The notes below the pieces were generated by a model that did not search any database, was not told the DNA's origin, and worked only from the letters and a program-made list of their open reading frames with translations. This document shows positions 1 through 9,725 of a DNA stretch of 64,000 bases, one piece after another. Position 1 is the stretch's first letter. Every line of letters begins with the position of its first letter. The translations under genes were made by a program, and so were the position numbers. Source of the stretch: Pseudovibrio sp. JCM 19062 (lineage in GTDB: Bacteria; Pseudomonadota; Alphaproteobacteria; Rhizobiales; Stappiaceae); NCBI GenBank assembly GCA_001310715.1, contig BAXV01000001.1, positions 195,732-259,731 on the forward strand, read 5' to 3'.

Positions 1-1376
1 TATCCAGTTTTTGACCCTGACGCCACGAGTGGCTGAGCTTTCCGTCGACGAACATTTGCTCTGCGATGAAACTAAAAGCGGCCTTGGCAGAGGAGCGCAG
101 CGATTCATGTGAAACAAGGGCATCGGCTTGCACGAGGGCACAGATGAGCATGGCGTTCCAGTCTGCCAGCACTTTGTCGTCTTTGTGAGGTGGGATGCGC
201 TGGCTTCTGTGGTCGAGCAGGATCGTTCTGCATGAGGTCAGCACAGCCTCTTCAGCGGGCTCCAGAAGGCAGGGGAGTGGCGCCGGTTGAGGATGATCTT
301 GCTTCCCAGTTACCCTCTGGGGTGACGTCATATGTGCTGGCGAATAACTTAAAGTGTTCTTCAGGAATGAGGCTCTTCAGCTCGTCGTAAGTCCAGACAT
401 AGAACTTTCCTTCGACGCCTTCACTGTCTGCATCCATGGATGAAGCGAAGCCACCTTCTGAAAGCTTCATGTCGCGTTCGAGCCAATCAATTACTTCGTG
501 GATTCGGACATGAAACAGTTCGTCTTGAGTTTCCTGATAGGCCCAGCACAGATGCTCGATGAATTGGGCGTTGTCGTAGAGCATCTTTTCAAAATGTGGG
601 ACAAGCCAAATTGAGTCGACTGCGTAACGAGCGAGGCCACCTCCCACATGATCATAGATTCCACCTTGCGCAATTGCGCGGGTGGTTTTTAAAAATTGAT
701 CGCGCATGAAGGTGTTCTTTTGCGCTTTCGCGGTCCTGAAAATGATCTCCTGAACGGAGGCCTGAGGAAACTTTGGTGCACCCTTCATGCCACCTTCTTC
801 TTCATCCTGCATGGTGAAGAGTTGCTTGCCGGCAGCGGTGATCATGAAGCCAGAAAGAGGGGAAGCCTCTGACGGTGGCTTGTTGAGAGCCTGACTGATG
901 GCCTGTCGGTTCTCTTCAATGGTGTCGCGATCTGCGGTGAAGCTTTGTGCTATTGCGGATAAGACATCCTTGAATGCTGGAGAGCCGTGACGGGCTTCAT
1001 TTGGGAAATAGGTGCCTCCCCAGAACGGATCACCTTCCGGCGTGAGGAACATTGTTAGCGGCCAACCACCCTGTTGACCAAGCATATGAAGTGCCTGCAT
1101 ATAGATTTGGTCAATGTCCGGGCGCTCTTCACGGTCTACCTTGATGTTGACGAAATGCTCATTCATGAGCGCGGCTGTTGCCTCATCCTCAAAACTTTCG
1201 TGGGCCATGACGTGGCACCAATGGCAGGCGGAGTAGCCAACAGACAGCAGAATTGGCTTGTTTGTTCTTTGGGCTTCTTCCAGCGCATCCTTGCTCCATT
1301 CCCACCAGTGGACAGGGTTATTCTGGTGTTGAAGAAGGTAAGGGCTTGAAGCATTCGTTAAGCGATTTCTGCTCAT
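1..1376 (-). CDS. DUF255 thioredoxin-domain protein (YyaL-like), partial at left edge
   Basis: The N-terminal half of a YyaL/DUF255 protein: a thioredoxin-like domain fused to an (alpha/alpha)6-barrel epimerase-like domain. The start ATG at 1376 gives MSRNRLTNASSPYLLQHQ, the usual opening of the family. The thioredoxin-like CxxC is CHWC in SVGYSACHWCHVMAHESF (about residues 46-63), followed by the family block VDREERPDID. The reading frame breaks twice: near 302 (loss of one G on the coding strand, after NWE) and near 268 (loss of one C). With both repaired the protein continues in frame through KDDKVLADWNAML and runs off the window edge at base 1. The true function of this family is not settled; a redox or sugar-related role is only inferred. 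It is transcribed divergently from mnmE across a 95-base gap. Confidence 0.88.
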
Positions 1377-1471
1377 AAAGAGGTGATCCTGAGTTCAAGG
1401 TATTGCTTGGCGTAAAGGCTAGGTTTAACGCAGTTCATACGAGATCATATAGTTAAAGAACCGGACGTGGA

Positions 1472-2820
1472 ATGAATACACAACAGGAAACCATCTATGC
1501 AGTTTCTAGCGGCGCACTTCCTTCAGGCGTTGCTGTTATCCGTTTATCAGGTCCTCAGTCCGGACCAATCCTGAGAAAGCTGATTAAGGGAAAATTCCCG
1601 ATTTCACGTGAATCCTACCTTAAAAAACTATGGGACCCTGTCGATGGCTCCGTGCTCGATCATGCGCTGGTTCTGTGGTTTGAAGGACCTGGAAGCTTTA
1701 CTGGTGAGGATACGGTTGAGCTGCATTGTCATGGCGGCCGCGCTGTTGTGGCCGCTGTGCTGCGTGCTCTTTCCACCTTTGAAAACACGCGTCCTGCTGA
1801 GCAGGGTGAGTTTACCCGGCGTGCCTTTCACAACAACAAGCTTGACCTGACAGAGGTTGAGGGGCTTGCTGATTTGATCGATGCGGAGACCGATGCGCAG
1901 CGGCGGCAGGCTCAACGTCAAATGGATGGAGCGCTTGGGGACCTTTACTCGCAGTGGCGCGAAACGTTGATCCGCAGCCGCGCGATGATTGAAGCTGAAC
2001 TCGATTTCTCCGATGAAGATGATATCCCTGACTCCGTTGCCGATGAGATCTGGGTGGAGCTGACAAAGCTTCGTGACCAGATTGTCGCGCACCTTTCCGA
2101 TGCGAGGAGAGGGGAGCGCTTACGCTCTGGTCTGCAGGTTGTTCTGCTTGGCCCGCCGAATGCGGGTAAGTCCAGTTTGATGAACAAGCTGGCTCAGCGG
2201 GATGTGGCGATCGTAACACCGGAAGCTGGAACGACCCGCGATGTACTTGAGGTGCATCTCGACCTTGGTGGTTATCCGGTAACGCTGATTGATACAGCGG
2301 GCATTCGTGAAAGTGCAGGTATGATCGAGAAAGAGGGTATTCGCCGTGCGCTCGTTCATGCTGAAAAGGCAGATCTCATTCTCTGGACCCATGCTCCAAA
2401 CGTGGAGGCAGAGGAGCTTCCTGATAGTCTACAGAAGAGCGGCGCGGAGATTTGGCGGCTAAATACCAAGAGTGATCTGGGCTCGATTGAGGATCATGAC
2501 TCTTTCGAAACAACCGCAGAGATCAATGTCTCAGTTCGGGAAGAGGGTGGCATGAACGCACTGCTTTCAAGCCTCGAGTCGTTTGCGGAACAAAATATCG
2601 GATTAATCGAAAACCCGCTGATCACCCGCGAACGTCACCGTGCCCATCTCACTCAATGTGTGGAAGATCTGAATCGTGGCATTCAGGCGGAAGGTTTTCC
2701 GATTGAGCTGAGAGGGGAAGACCTGAGACGGGCGGCTGATCAACTTGGCGGATTACAGGGCGAATTGATGTTGAAGATCTGCTGGATGTGATCTTTCGCG
2801 ACTTCTGTGTTGGTAAATAA
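1472..2820 (+). CDS. mnmE: tRNA uridine-5-carboxymethylaminomethyl synthesis GTPase MnmE
   Basis: MnmE is a dimeric, potassium-dependent GTPase that works with MnmG to place carboxymethylaminomethyl groups on U34 of tRNAs. The N-terminal tetrahydrofolate-binding domain begins MNTQQETIYAVSSGALPSG. The G domain shows G1 GPPNAGKSS (about residue 228) and G3 DTAGIRES. As read, the frame ends early with LMLKICWM. Restoring one C near 2749 (ggcgg to ggccgg) gives GRITGRIDVEDLLDVIF and the invariant C-terminal cysteine motif FCVGK, stopping at TAA 2818-2820 after 449 codons, a normal length. The start is ATG 1472. It is followed by a parS site and then mnmG, its partner, on the same strand. Confidence 0.95.
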
Positions 2821-2837
2821 AAGATGTAGAAGTGCGA

Positions 2838-2853
2838 TGTTTCACGTGAAACA
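2838..2853. promoter_or_regulatory. parS: parS centromere site 1 (perfect palindrome)
   Basis: The 16-base sequence TGTTTCACGTGAAACA is a perfect inverted repeat and matches the conserved ParB-binding parS consensus of bacterial chromosomes. It lies in the 285-base gap between mnmE and mnmG, 3 kb upstream of parAB in the same window. The rest of this gap shows no gene. An in-frame upstream extension of mnmG across part of the gap is not protein-like. Confidence 0.95.
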
Positions 2854-3105
2854 TTTATTGGAAGTTGGGATTTAGTGGGGAAAATATCGTGAGTCCCGTG
2901 GGTAACTAATGCTACGGCATTGGCGACTCAGAGAGCTGTTTTCTTTGACCCAGCGCGTGACCTGTTGTATCAAGTCTTTAATAAAATAGGTAGTTGCCCT
3001 TCTAATTCCCCCAAGTTTTATCTGCGGCCTTCATATGGTCCAGAGGCTCACAGAGAGTATGCTTGGCCTTTCTCTGTACTTAGACGGGCGAAAAGCAGGA
3101 CCGAA

Positions 3106-4987
3106 ATGTCTGATAATTTTGATCTTGAGTTTGACGTTGTCGTGATTGGCGGCGGCCATGCAGGCTGTGAAGCTGCGGCGGCGGCTGCGCGCATGGGTGC
3201 ACATACAGCGCTTATAACTCATCGTTTTGACACCATTGGTGTGATGTCTTGTAACCCGGCCATCGGCGGTTTGGGGAAGGGGCATCTGGTTCGAGAAATC
3301 GATGCGCTGGACGGTTTGATGGGCCGGGTGGCTGATGCCTCTGGTATTCAGTTCCGTATGCTCAATCGCCGTAAAGGGCCTGCTGTTCAAGGGCCGCGCT
3401 CTCAGGCTGACCGCAAGCTTTACCGTGAAGCGATGCAGGCCGAGATCAAAGCGATTGATAATCTGGACGTGGTTGAAGGCGAGGCTGACATGCTGATCCG
3501 TGAGGGCGGTGTCCTCAAGGGGGCTGTGCTTGGAGACGGTCGCCGGGTTTCGGCAAAAGCTGTTGTCATCACGACAGGTACGTTCTTGCGTGGTCTGATC
3601 CATATTGGCGATAAACAGATACCAGCGGGTCGTGATGGGGAAGCGCCTGCGCTTGGCCTTTCAGTTTCTCTGGAAGAGATCGGTCTCCGTCTTGGGCGTT
3701 TGAAGACTGGTACTCCGGCGCGTTTGGATGGCCGGACCATCAACTGGGACATCCTTCAGGAACAGCCAGGTGATGACGAGCTATCCCATTCTCTACGCTG
3801 ACTGATAAGATTCAGATCCGTCAGGTGCCGTGTTACATTACACGGACGACGCCTGAGACGCACAAGATCATTCGTGACAATATCAAGCGTTCGGCAATGT
3901 ACTCCGGCGAGATCAAGGGCAGGGGCCCAAGGTATTGCCCGTCGATCGAAGACAAGATCGTTCGCTTTGGTGATCGTGATGGCCATCAGATCTTTCTTGA
4001 GCCGGAAGGGCTGGATGACCCTACCGTTTATCCAAACGGTATTTCGACCTCATTACCGGAAGATGTACAGATCGAGTTTCTGCGAACTATTCCAGGGCTG
4101 GAAAAGGTTGAGTACTTCAAACCCGCCTATGCGATTGAGTATGACCATATCGATCCGACCGAACTGACAAACACGCTTGAGGTGAAGAAACAAAAGGGCC
4201 TTTACCTCGCGGGTCAGATCAACGGTACTACCGGCTATGAAGAAGCTGGAGCTCAGGGTCTTCTGGCTGGCTTGAATGCCGCCAGAACAGCTCAGGACGG
4301 TGCTCAGGTGGTTGTCGGGCGTGCTGACGGGTATATCGGTGTGATGTTGATGATCTCATCACACGGGGCGTTTCCGAGCCGTATCGCATGTTTACATCGC
4401 GTGCTGAGTATCGCCTCACACTCCGTGCAGATAATGCGGATCAGCGCCTGACCCCGCTTGGTGTTGAGTGGGGATGTGTCGGCGAGACCCGTCGAGTCGC
4501 TTTCGAAACAAAGATTGAAAAGCTTCGAAAAGCCAAAGATTTGATGCAGTCCGCCAAAATCACACCGAATGAGGGTCGCAAGCACGGCTTGCCGATTAAT
4601 CAGGATGGTGTGAAGCGCTCTGCCTTTGATCTGCTGGCGTATCCAGATATCAGCCTCAAAGACCTTACGAAGGTATTTGAGGAGCTGAAGGATCTTGATA
4701 CCAAGATAGCCGAGCAGGTTGCTATAGATGCGATGTATGCGGTCTATCTGGAACGTCAGGCTGCTGATATTGAGGCTCTGAAACGGGATGAGGATCTGGT
4801 TATTCCTAACGGGATTGACTACAGCGCCTTAACCGGACTTTCCAACGAAGTGCGTCAGAAGCTCGAAGCTGTGCGTCCTTCAACCATCGGGCAGGCTTCG
4901 CGAATGGACGGGATCACCCCGGCAGCGCTGACCTTGCTGCTTGTTTATATTCGCCGCTCAGGCAAAAACATTGCTGGTGCTATTTAG
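3106..4987 (+). CDS. mnmG: tRNA uridine-5-carboxymethylaminomethyl synthesis enzyme MnmG (GidA)
   Basis: FAD- and NADH-dependent partner of MnmE in wobble U34 modification. The start ATG 3106 gives [24 protein letters not shown], with the Rossmann dinucleotide motif [10 protein letters not shown] at residues 15-24. Further family blocks are [20 protein letters not shown] and [16 protein letters not shown]. Two frame breaks split it into three pieces. One C is lost near 3781, where repair gives [17 protein letters not shown]. One base is lost near 4347, where repair restores a GVM(I/V)[19 protein letters not shown] segment. The C-terminal helical domain ends at TAG 4985-4987. With repairs it is about 628 residues, the usual size. 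The stop is one base before the rsmG start, so the two are probably cotranscribed and may be translationally coupled. Confidence 0.95.
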
Positions 4988-4988
4988 T

Positions 4989-5654
4989 ATGTCATTCGAA
5001 AACCGGGCTGATTACAGTCAGATTCCACCTGTCATGCGTATGTATGAGGATGTTTCACGTGAAACGTTTGAGCGCCTAGCCATCTATGTAGACCTCGTTC
5101 TCAAGTGGCAACCAGCGCAAAACCTGATCGCACCATCCACCATGAACGATATCTGGATGCGGCATGTGGCCGACTCAATTCAGATACAACGCAGCTTGCC
5201 AGATGCTCGTTCCTGGATCGATTTTGGGAGTGGAGCTGGTTTTCCAGGTCTTGTGACAGCGATTCTGCTGCGACAGGAAGGGGAGGACGGTATCGTGCAC
5301 ATGGTTGAGAGTAATCAGCGCAAAGCGGCTTTCCTGCGCACTGTGGCACGTGAAACAGGCTGCAATGTTAAAGTTCATGCAGGTAGAATCGAAGCTGTTA
5401 CAAAGGGTTGGGAGGCTCCGATTGAAGGAGTTTCGGCGCGCGCACTGGCTTCCTTGCCAATGTTATGTGGCTTTTCTTCTCAGTTTGTTCAACGGGGGGC
5501 GACAGCTGTTTTCCACAAAGGTCAAGATTTTCGACGCGAAATTGAAGAAGCATCTGCCGACTGGTCAATTGATCTGGTAGAAAAAGTAAGTCTAGTAGAT
5601 CCGCTAAGTCGCGTTTTGGTTCTTACAAGAATTGACCCGAAAACCGCTAACTAG
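4989..5654 (+). CDS. rsmG: 16S rRNA (guanine-N7) methyltransferase RsmG (GidB)
   Basis: SAM-dependent methyltransferase that makes m7G527 in 16S rRNA. The start ATG 4989 gives MSFENRADYSQIPPVMRMYEDVSRETFERL. The SAM-binding motif is WIDFGSGAGFPGLVTAILL (about residues 76-94), and the family segment MRHVADSIQ precedes it. It is intact, 221 residues, a normal length. It begins one base after the mnmG stop and ends 11 bases before parA, the classic gidA-gidB-parA-parB arrangement. The codons for DVSRET contain a parS-like site, so this coding sequence carries a second, centromeric function. Confidence 0.97.
   Translation: MSFENRADYSQIPPVMRMYEDVSRETFERLAIYVDLVLKWQPAQNLIAPSTMNDIWMRHVADSIQIQRSLPDARSWIDFGSGAGFPGLVTAILLRQEGEDGIVHMVESNQRKAAFLRTVARETGCNVKVHAGRIEAVTKGWEAPIEGVSARALASLPMLCGFSSQFVQRGATAVFHKGQDFRREIEEASADWSIDLVEKVSLVDPLSRVLVLTRIDPKTAN
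5051..5066. promoter_or_regulatory. parS: parS site 2, inside rsmG (15/16 match)
   Basis: TGTTTCACGTGAAACG differs from the perfect parS palindrome only in its last base. It lies within the rsmG reading frame, encoding part of DVSRET, 0.6 kb upstream of parA. ParB proteins generally tolerate one change at an outer position, so it is likely functional, though this was not tested. Confidence 0.88.
5342..5357. promoter_or_regulatory. Degenerate parS-like site 3, inside rsmG (14/16 match)
   Basis: TGTGGCACGTGAAACA keeps the central CACGTG and the whole right half of parS but has GG in place of TT in the left half. It is again in the rsmG coding sequence, at codons for VARET. It may be a weak ParB site or coincidence within a conserved peptide. 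Confidence 0.4.
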
Positions 5655-5665
5655 GGTGCTGTCGG

Positions 5666-6493
5666 ATGAGCTTACTGCCGCAATCTCCTCGTGTATTGAC
5701 TATCGCCAACCAGAAGGGTGGCGTAGGTAAAACGACAACAGCCATCAATCTTGGCACCGCACTCGCCGCTATTGGCGAGCGTGTTCTGATTATTGACCTC
5801 GACCCACAGGGTAACGCCTCGACGGGTCTTGGGATTGACCGTGCTGATCGTGAGTATTCCACCTATGATGTTTTGAGCGGTGACTCCACGCTGGAACAAG
5901 CCGTTCTGGAAACGGCTGTTCCTCGATTGTGGATCGCTCCATCAACTATGGATTTGCTTGGAGTGGAGCTGGAAATCTCTGCTGCTCCGGACCGCACCTT
6001 CAGGTTGCGGAATGCTATCTCTGGTCTGGCGAAGGCGGCTGAGCTTGGTCAGGCACAAGGGTATTCTTATGTTCTCGTGGATTGCCCGCCATCCCTAAAC
6101 CTATTAACTATCAATGCATTAGCTGCATCTCACAGTATTTTGGTGCCCTTGCAGTGCGAGTTTTTCGCGCTTGAAGGTTTGAGCCAGTTGCTGCGTACGG
6201 TTGAACAGGTGAAGCAGTCTCTCAATGCTGAATTGAGTATCCATGGTATTGTGCTGACGATGTACGATAGCCGGAATAACCTTTCCAGTCAGGTTGTGCA
6301 GGATGTGCGCGAGACTATGGGGGATGCGGTTTATGATACTGTGATTCCGCGTAACGTACGAGTTTCTGAGGCTCCATCTTATGGTAAGCCCGCTTTGCTT
6401 TATGATTTGAAGTGTTCTGGTTCGCAGGCTTATTTACGACTCGCTTCCGAAATTATTCAGCGCGAGCGTGATATGCGGATGGCGGCTGCCTGA
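5666..6493 (+). CDS. parA: Chromosome partitioning ATPase ParA
   Basis: Walker-type ATPase that drives segregation of ParB-parS complexes along the nucleoid. The deviant Walker A KGGVGKTTT is at about residues 18-26 of MSLLPQSPRVLTIANQKGGVGKTT. Walker A' is IIDLDPQGNAS and Walker B is VLVDCPPSL. It has 275 residues and is intact, the usual size for short chromosomal ParA (Soj) proteins without an N-terminal helix-turn-helix. It follows rsmG by 11 bases and precedes parB by 105 bases. Confidence 0.97.
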   Translation: MSLLPQSPRVLTIANQKGGVGKTTTAINLGTALAAIGERVLIIDLDPQGNASTGLGIDRADREYSTYDVLSGDSTLEQAVLETAVPRLWIAPSTMDLLGVELEISAAPDRTFRLRNAISGLAKAAELGQAQGYSYVLVDCPPSLNLLTINALAASHSILVPLQCEFFALEGLSQLLRTVEQVKQSLNAELSIHGIVLTMYDSRNNLSSQVVQDVRETMGDAVYDTVIPRNVRVSEAPSYGKPALLYDLKCSGSQAYLRLASEIIQRERDMRMAAA

Positions 6494-6598
6494 TCCGGCT
6501 ACCGCTTCTACTTGAAAGAGTTTTTATAATTTGTCTCGCAACCGTGCGGGAAGGGGCTGCCAACTCTAGGCTCCAGGATGTTAATAGGTGGAATTGAA

Positions 6599-7498
6599 AT
6601 GGCGAAAACTGAGGAAGTAGGGCGAAGCAATAAGCGACTTGGGCGCGGCCTCGCAACGCTGTTGGGTGACGTAAACTCAGCGCCATCTGTTTCCACTCCA
6701 GACCGAAACCGTGATGTGCGGAAGATCCCGATTGAGTACCTGCAGCCAAATCCGCGTAACCCTCGTAAATCATTCATAGAAGATGATCTGAACAATCTGA
6801 CGGAGTCTGTTCGCCAGAAGGGTATTGTGCAGCCAATTCTGGTGCGTCCTCGCGCGAACATGCCGGGTCATTTTGAGATCATTGCTGGTGAGCGCCGCTG
6901 GCGGGCCGCGCAGAAGGCCGGGCTCCATGATGCTCCTGTTGTCATTCGCGAAGTGACGGATCAGGAAGCTCTGGAACTTGCGATCATCGAGAATGTTCAG
7001 CGTGCTGACCTCAATCCTATTGAAGAGGCTTTGGGGTATGATCAGCTGATTGAAGAGTTCCAATACAGTCAGGTTGAGCTTTCGAAAGTCATTGGCAAGA
7101 GCCGTAGCCATGTTGCAAACACGCTGCGTCTGTTGAAGCTTCCGAATTCCGTGAAGGATTATCTTGCTGAAGGTCTTCTCACTGCCGGCCATGCGCGTGC
7201 GTTGATTACTGCGGAAGATCCGGCTGCGCTGGCTGAGCTGATCGTGGAGAAGGGGCTTACTGTTCGCGATGCGGAGCGCCTTGCTCAGAACCCGGAACTC
7301 TTCAAGAAGAAAGAAGCTGCTCCCAAGCCTGAGAAGGATGCAGATACGCGTGCGCTTGAAAAGCGTTTGGCTGATGGGTTGGGACTAAAGGTCGCAATAG
7401 CTCACAAGCCAGAGAAGGGCACTGGTGAGCTTAAGATCAAGTATAAGAACGTTGAGCAGCTGGACGAAGTTTGTCGCCTGTTGGGCATTCAGAACTGA
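6599..7498 (+). CDS. parB: Chromosome partitioning protein ParB (CTPase, parS-binding)
   Basis: ParB binds parS, hydrolyses CTP and spreads as a sliding clamp. The chosen start is ATG 6599 (MAKTEEVGRSNKRLGRGL), because RLGRGLATLLG is the conserved N-terminal ParA-stimulating peptide. The CTP-binding motif GERRWRAAQ lies at about residues 98-106. The central parS-reading helix-turn-helix includes SQVELSKVIGKSRSHVANT. The C-terminal dimerisation domain ends KYKNVEQLDEVCRLLG. It is intact, 299 residues. A strong terminator follows, closing the mnmE-to-parB block. Confidence 0.97.
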   Translation: MAKTEEVGRSNKRLGRGLATLLGDVNSAPSVSTPDRNRDVRKIPIEYLQPNPRNPRKSFIEDDLNNLTESVRQKGIVQPILVRPRANMPGHFEIIAGERRWRAAQKAGLHDAPVVIREVTDQEALELAIIENVQRADLNPIEEALGYDQLIEEFQYSQVELSKVIGKSRSHVANTLRLLKLPNSVKDYLAEGLLTAGHARALITAEDPAALAELIVEKGLTVRDAERLAQNPELFKKKEAAPKPEKDADTRALEKRLADGLGLKVAIAHKPEKGTGELKIKYKNVEQLDEVCRLLGIQN

Positions 7499-7521
7499 TT
7501 ACACCCCAATTCTCGAATTCT

Positions 7522-7556
7522 AAAGGCCGTGCCTCTTAACTTAGGCGCGGCCTTTT
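7522..7556 (+). terminator. Rho-independent terminator after parB
   Basis: A GC-rich stem (AAGGCCG pairing with CGGCCTT, with inner GCCT/AGGC) is followed by TTTTT, 25 bases after the parB stop. From here to about 7930 no gene is visible; the stretch is AT-rich and holds only the palindrome listed separately. Confidence 0.85.
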
Positions 7557-7755
7557 TGGTTTCGATCCCAAAACTGAATTAGATTCGGGTATGAAACAAA
7601 ATTAATCAGAGTTTGAATGTCTGCCCTTTGTTGGGCCTGCCAACGGACGTTGGCTGGGAGTTTGATCTGTCATTTCATATGGATTTCCGCAGGATCCTAG
7701 CGGTAATCGATAGGCCTCTCATTAAGTATTCTCTTCCTCATAAGCGCTAATTCTA

Positions 7756-7774
7756 TATATGTGTGATACATATA
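7756..7774. promoter_or_regulatory. AT-rich inverted repeat, operator candidate
   Basis: TATATGT and ACATATA form a perfect 7-base inverted repeat around the spacer GTGAT, in the otherwise featureless 370-base gap between the parB terminator and the membrane protein at 7931. Its position and symmetry suit a dimeric regulator, but no regulator is identified and AT-rich palindromes occur by chance. Confidence 0.3.
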
Positions 7775-7930
7775 CAGTGTTCATAGTATTTCGATAAATT
7801 GGTGCGTGATTTGTAGGGTCCGATCATTGACGCCTGAGAAAACTGGAATGCCTTGTTCGGCTCATACGCTCACTCTTTGCGTTGGTGAACGGAGCTGGTG
7901 TGCCGAGAGGTTTGTGGAAGTTGGACCCTA

Positions 7931-8581
7931 GTGAAAGAGCGGGTTCAAGTGAATACGAAAATTGGACTGATACTGCTGCTTGTTCTGTTTGTAATGGGCG
8001 GCATGTTCTCAATTAATCCGGCTCCGCATTTGTTTACCGAACTGGGGCCTTTTGAACTGGCTCAGACCCTTTTCATGATTGCTAGCCTATTGGTTTGGGG
8101 AAGATTGGCGATCAGCAAGAAGCAACAGAATGCGCAGGATGACGGAATTAACTACTCCATAGCTGCATTCTTTGCTCTGCTTAGCTTTGTGGTTATTGGC
8201 AGGGAAACCTCCTTTCTCAAGACCTATGGAGCAGGTAAGAGCCTTGAAAATGGCCTGTTGGTTTTCACCGTTGTTTTATCGCTGGCAGTTCTAGGCGTGC
8301 TCGGTGTTCGATGGGCTCGGAACCTGAGGCGTACCTGGCAGGAATTTCGCGCTTTTATGTCTACTCCGAATTTCCTCTGGGCGATCGCCTCTCTTGCGTT
8401 CGTTATGTTGGGTGATCTGTTCGAAAAAGAACTCCTTCCGATTCACTCGAACCTTGTTTGGGAAGAAACCTTTGAGCTGATGGGGTACCTAGCAATCTTC
8501 ACAGCAGCGTTGATCCCAGAACGTACCGCCGATGCTCCGAGAGCCGTTGAACAAGATGTCGCAGCTCTGCAGAGTTCATAG
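7931..8581 (+). CDS. Integral membrane protein of unknown function
   Basis: I do not recognise a named family. About five hydrophobic segments are visible, beginning with IGLILLLVLFVMGGMFSI and including AQTLFMIASLLVW, SIAAFFALLSFVVI, GLLVFTVVLSLAVLGVLG and NFLWAIASLAFVML. Polar landmarks between them are GRETSFLKTYG, FEKELLPIHS and VWEETFELMGYLA; the conserved-looking acidic/histidine residues beside membrane segments could bind a metal or cofactor, which is speculation. The start is uncertain: GTG codons at 7898, 7931 and 7949 are in frame, and I chose 7931 because GGAAG lies 10 bases upstream. It stands alone, and a bidirectional terminator separates it from holA. Confidence 0.7.
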   Translation: MKERVQVNTKIGLILLLVLFVMGGMFSINPAPHLFTELGPFELAQTLFMIASLLVWGRLAISKKQQNAQDDGINYSIAAFFALLSFVVIGRETSFLKTYGAGKSLENGLLVFTVVLSLAVLGVLGVRWARNLRRTWQEFRAFMSTPNFLWAIASLAFVMLGDLFEKELLPIHSNLVWEETFELMGYLAIFTAALIPERTADAPRAVEQDVAALQSS

Positions 8582-8620
8582 GGCAAGTTTTGGGCGTGTC
8601 TCTGCGATAAGTTCATCGAT

Positions 8621-8658
8621 ACAAAAACACCGCAGGAGTCCTCGAGCGGTGTTTTTGT
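8621..8658. terminator. Bidirectional terminator between the membrane protein gene and holA
   Basis: ACAAAAACACCGC (8621-8633) and GCGGTGTTTTTGT (8646-8658) form a perfect 13-base stem with A- and T-tracts on both sides, so it can end transcription from either direction between these convergent genes. Confidence 0.88.
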
Positions 8659-8678
8659 TTGTAGAGAGGTCGTGGTGT

Positions 8679-9718
8679 TTACCGCCGTCTGTTTGAAGCT
8701 TTAGCCACTTGGGCAATTGCCAGTAGGGTGTGCGATACAATTGCCGTCGAGAGGTTAGCGTTGAGGCGGGCGTCTTTTACGGCCTCGTTGAGGCGGCTTA
8801 GCGCGCGTTCTAGAAAGTCTACATTCCAGATCTCAACCTGCCTGACAATCTTTGAGCGGCGCTTCCAGAAGATTGGTGGGCGCATTCCTCCGATAACATC
8901 TTCTACAGCAATGCGTTGATTGGCTTTTAAGCGGCACAGGTGGAGCATTTGGAAATGTCTGAGGGCTTGAGAAGCGATGACGCCAACGTCCATCCCTGAG
9001 GCCGAGAGGCGCTCCAGTCCGTGGTCCAATGTGACTGTGTCACCTAATGCGGCGGCATCAATCAGCTCATCCATGGCAAAGGCAGAGGCGTCTCCGATGA
9101 TCTCTTCCACATGATGGACTTCAATGCGGTTGTCATTCATCGCGTAGAGGCACAGCTTCTTGAGCTCTCCGCGGCTGGCAATGCGATCTGCGCCGAGCAG
9201 GGTGTGAAGCGCCATACGGGCTTCCTTGCTGATTTGCAGGCTTGCAAGGGCGGTTTCTTCGTCGATCAGCCGGTCTACATCCCGGGCGGTATCAGCAAAG
9301 CAGGGAATGGCGACAGCAGTTTTGCTGGCTTCGAACTTCTTGCGCAGGGCTGATGAGTTTTTCAGATCTCCTGCTTCAATAAGGATGAAAGCTGAGAAAT
9401 CGTTATTCTTAAGAAGCGGTTCTACTGCTGGCAGGATGCTTTTGGTGCCGTTCTCGCGTACCCAGATTGTGCGGCGGCCACCAAAGAGGGGAATGGTAAG
9501 GGCTTCGTCTATAAGGCGGCTTGGGTCGGCTGCGATATCTGAAGCGTCCAGTTTCACCTGAGAGAAGGGATCGTCATTCTCTGCTGCTGCTTTGGAAATG
9601 AGCATTTGTGCTCTTTCCTTCACCAACCCGACATCCGGACCATAAACGAGAATGAGGTTTACAGAGGCAGGCGGTTGGAGATGTATCGATCAATCTCAGC
9701 AGCTTTGAGGGCTACCAT
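8679..9718 (-). CDS. holA: DNA polymerase III delta subunit HolA
   Basis: The delta subunit opens the beta sliding clamp within the clamp loader. The start ATG 9718 gives MVALKAAEIDRYISNRLP, then a frame break near 9672 (one C lost, ccctct read as cctct). Repair continues SVNLILVYGPDVGLVKERAQ, the expected opening of alphaproteobacterial delta with the GPDVGLVKER loop. The rest is open: FGGRRTIWVRENGTKS, then the C-terminal collar region ending ISHTLLAIAQVAKASNRRR-like residues. Corrected length is about 347 residues, normal. It follows lptE with a 7-base gap, the usual leuS-lptE-holA order, and is probably cotranscribed with them. Confidence 0.93.
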
Positions 9719-9725
9719 AATGGTC

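Noticed and set aside
1600..1615. Another parS-like site in mnmE (TTTCACGTGAA core)
   Set aside because: The core palindrome is present but only 12 of 16 positions match the full site; too weak to call.
2920..3105. Upstream in-frame extension of mnmG
   Set aside because: It is not similar to MnmG N-termini, which begin close to the FAD motif; ATG 3106 gives the family start.
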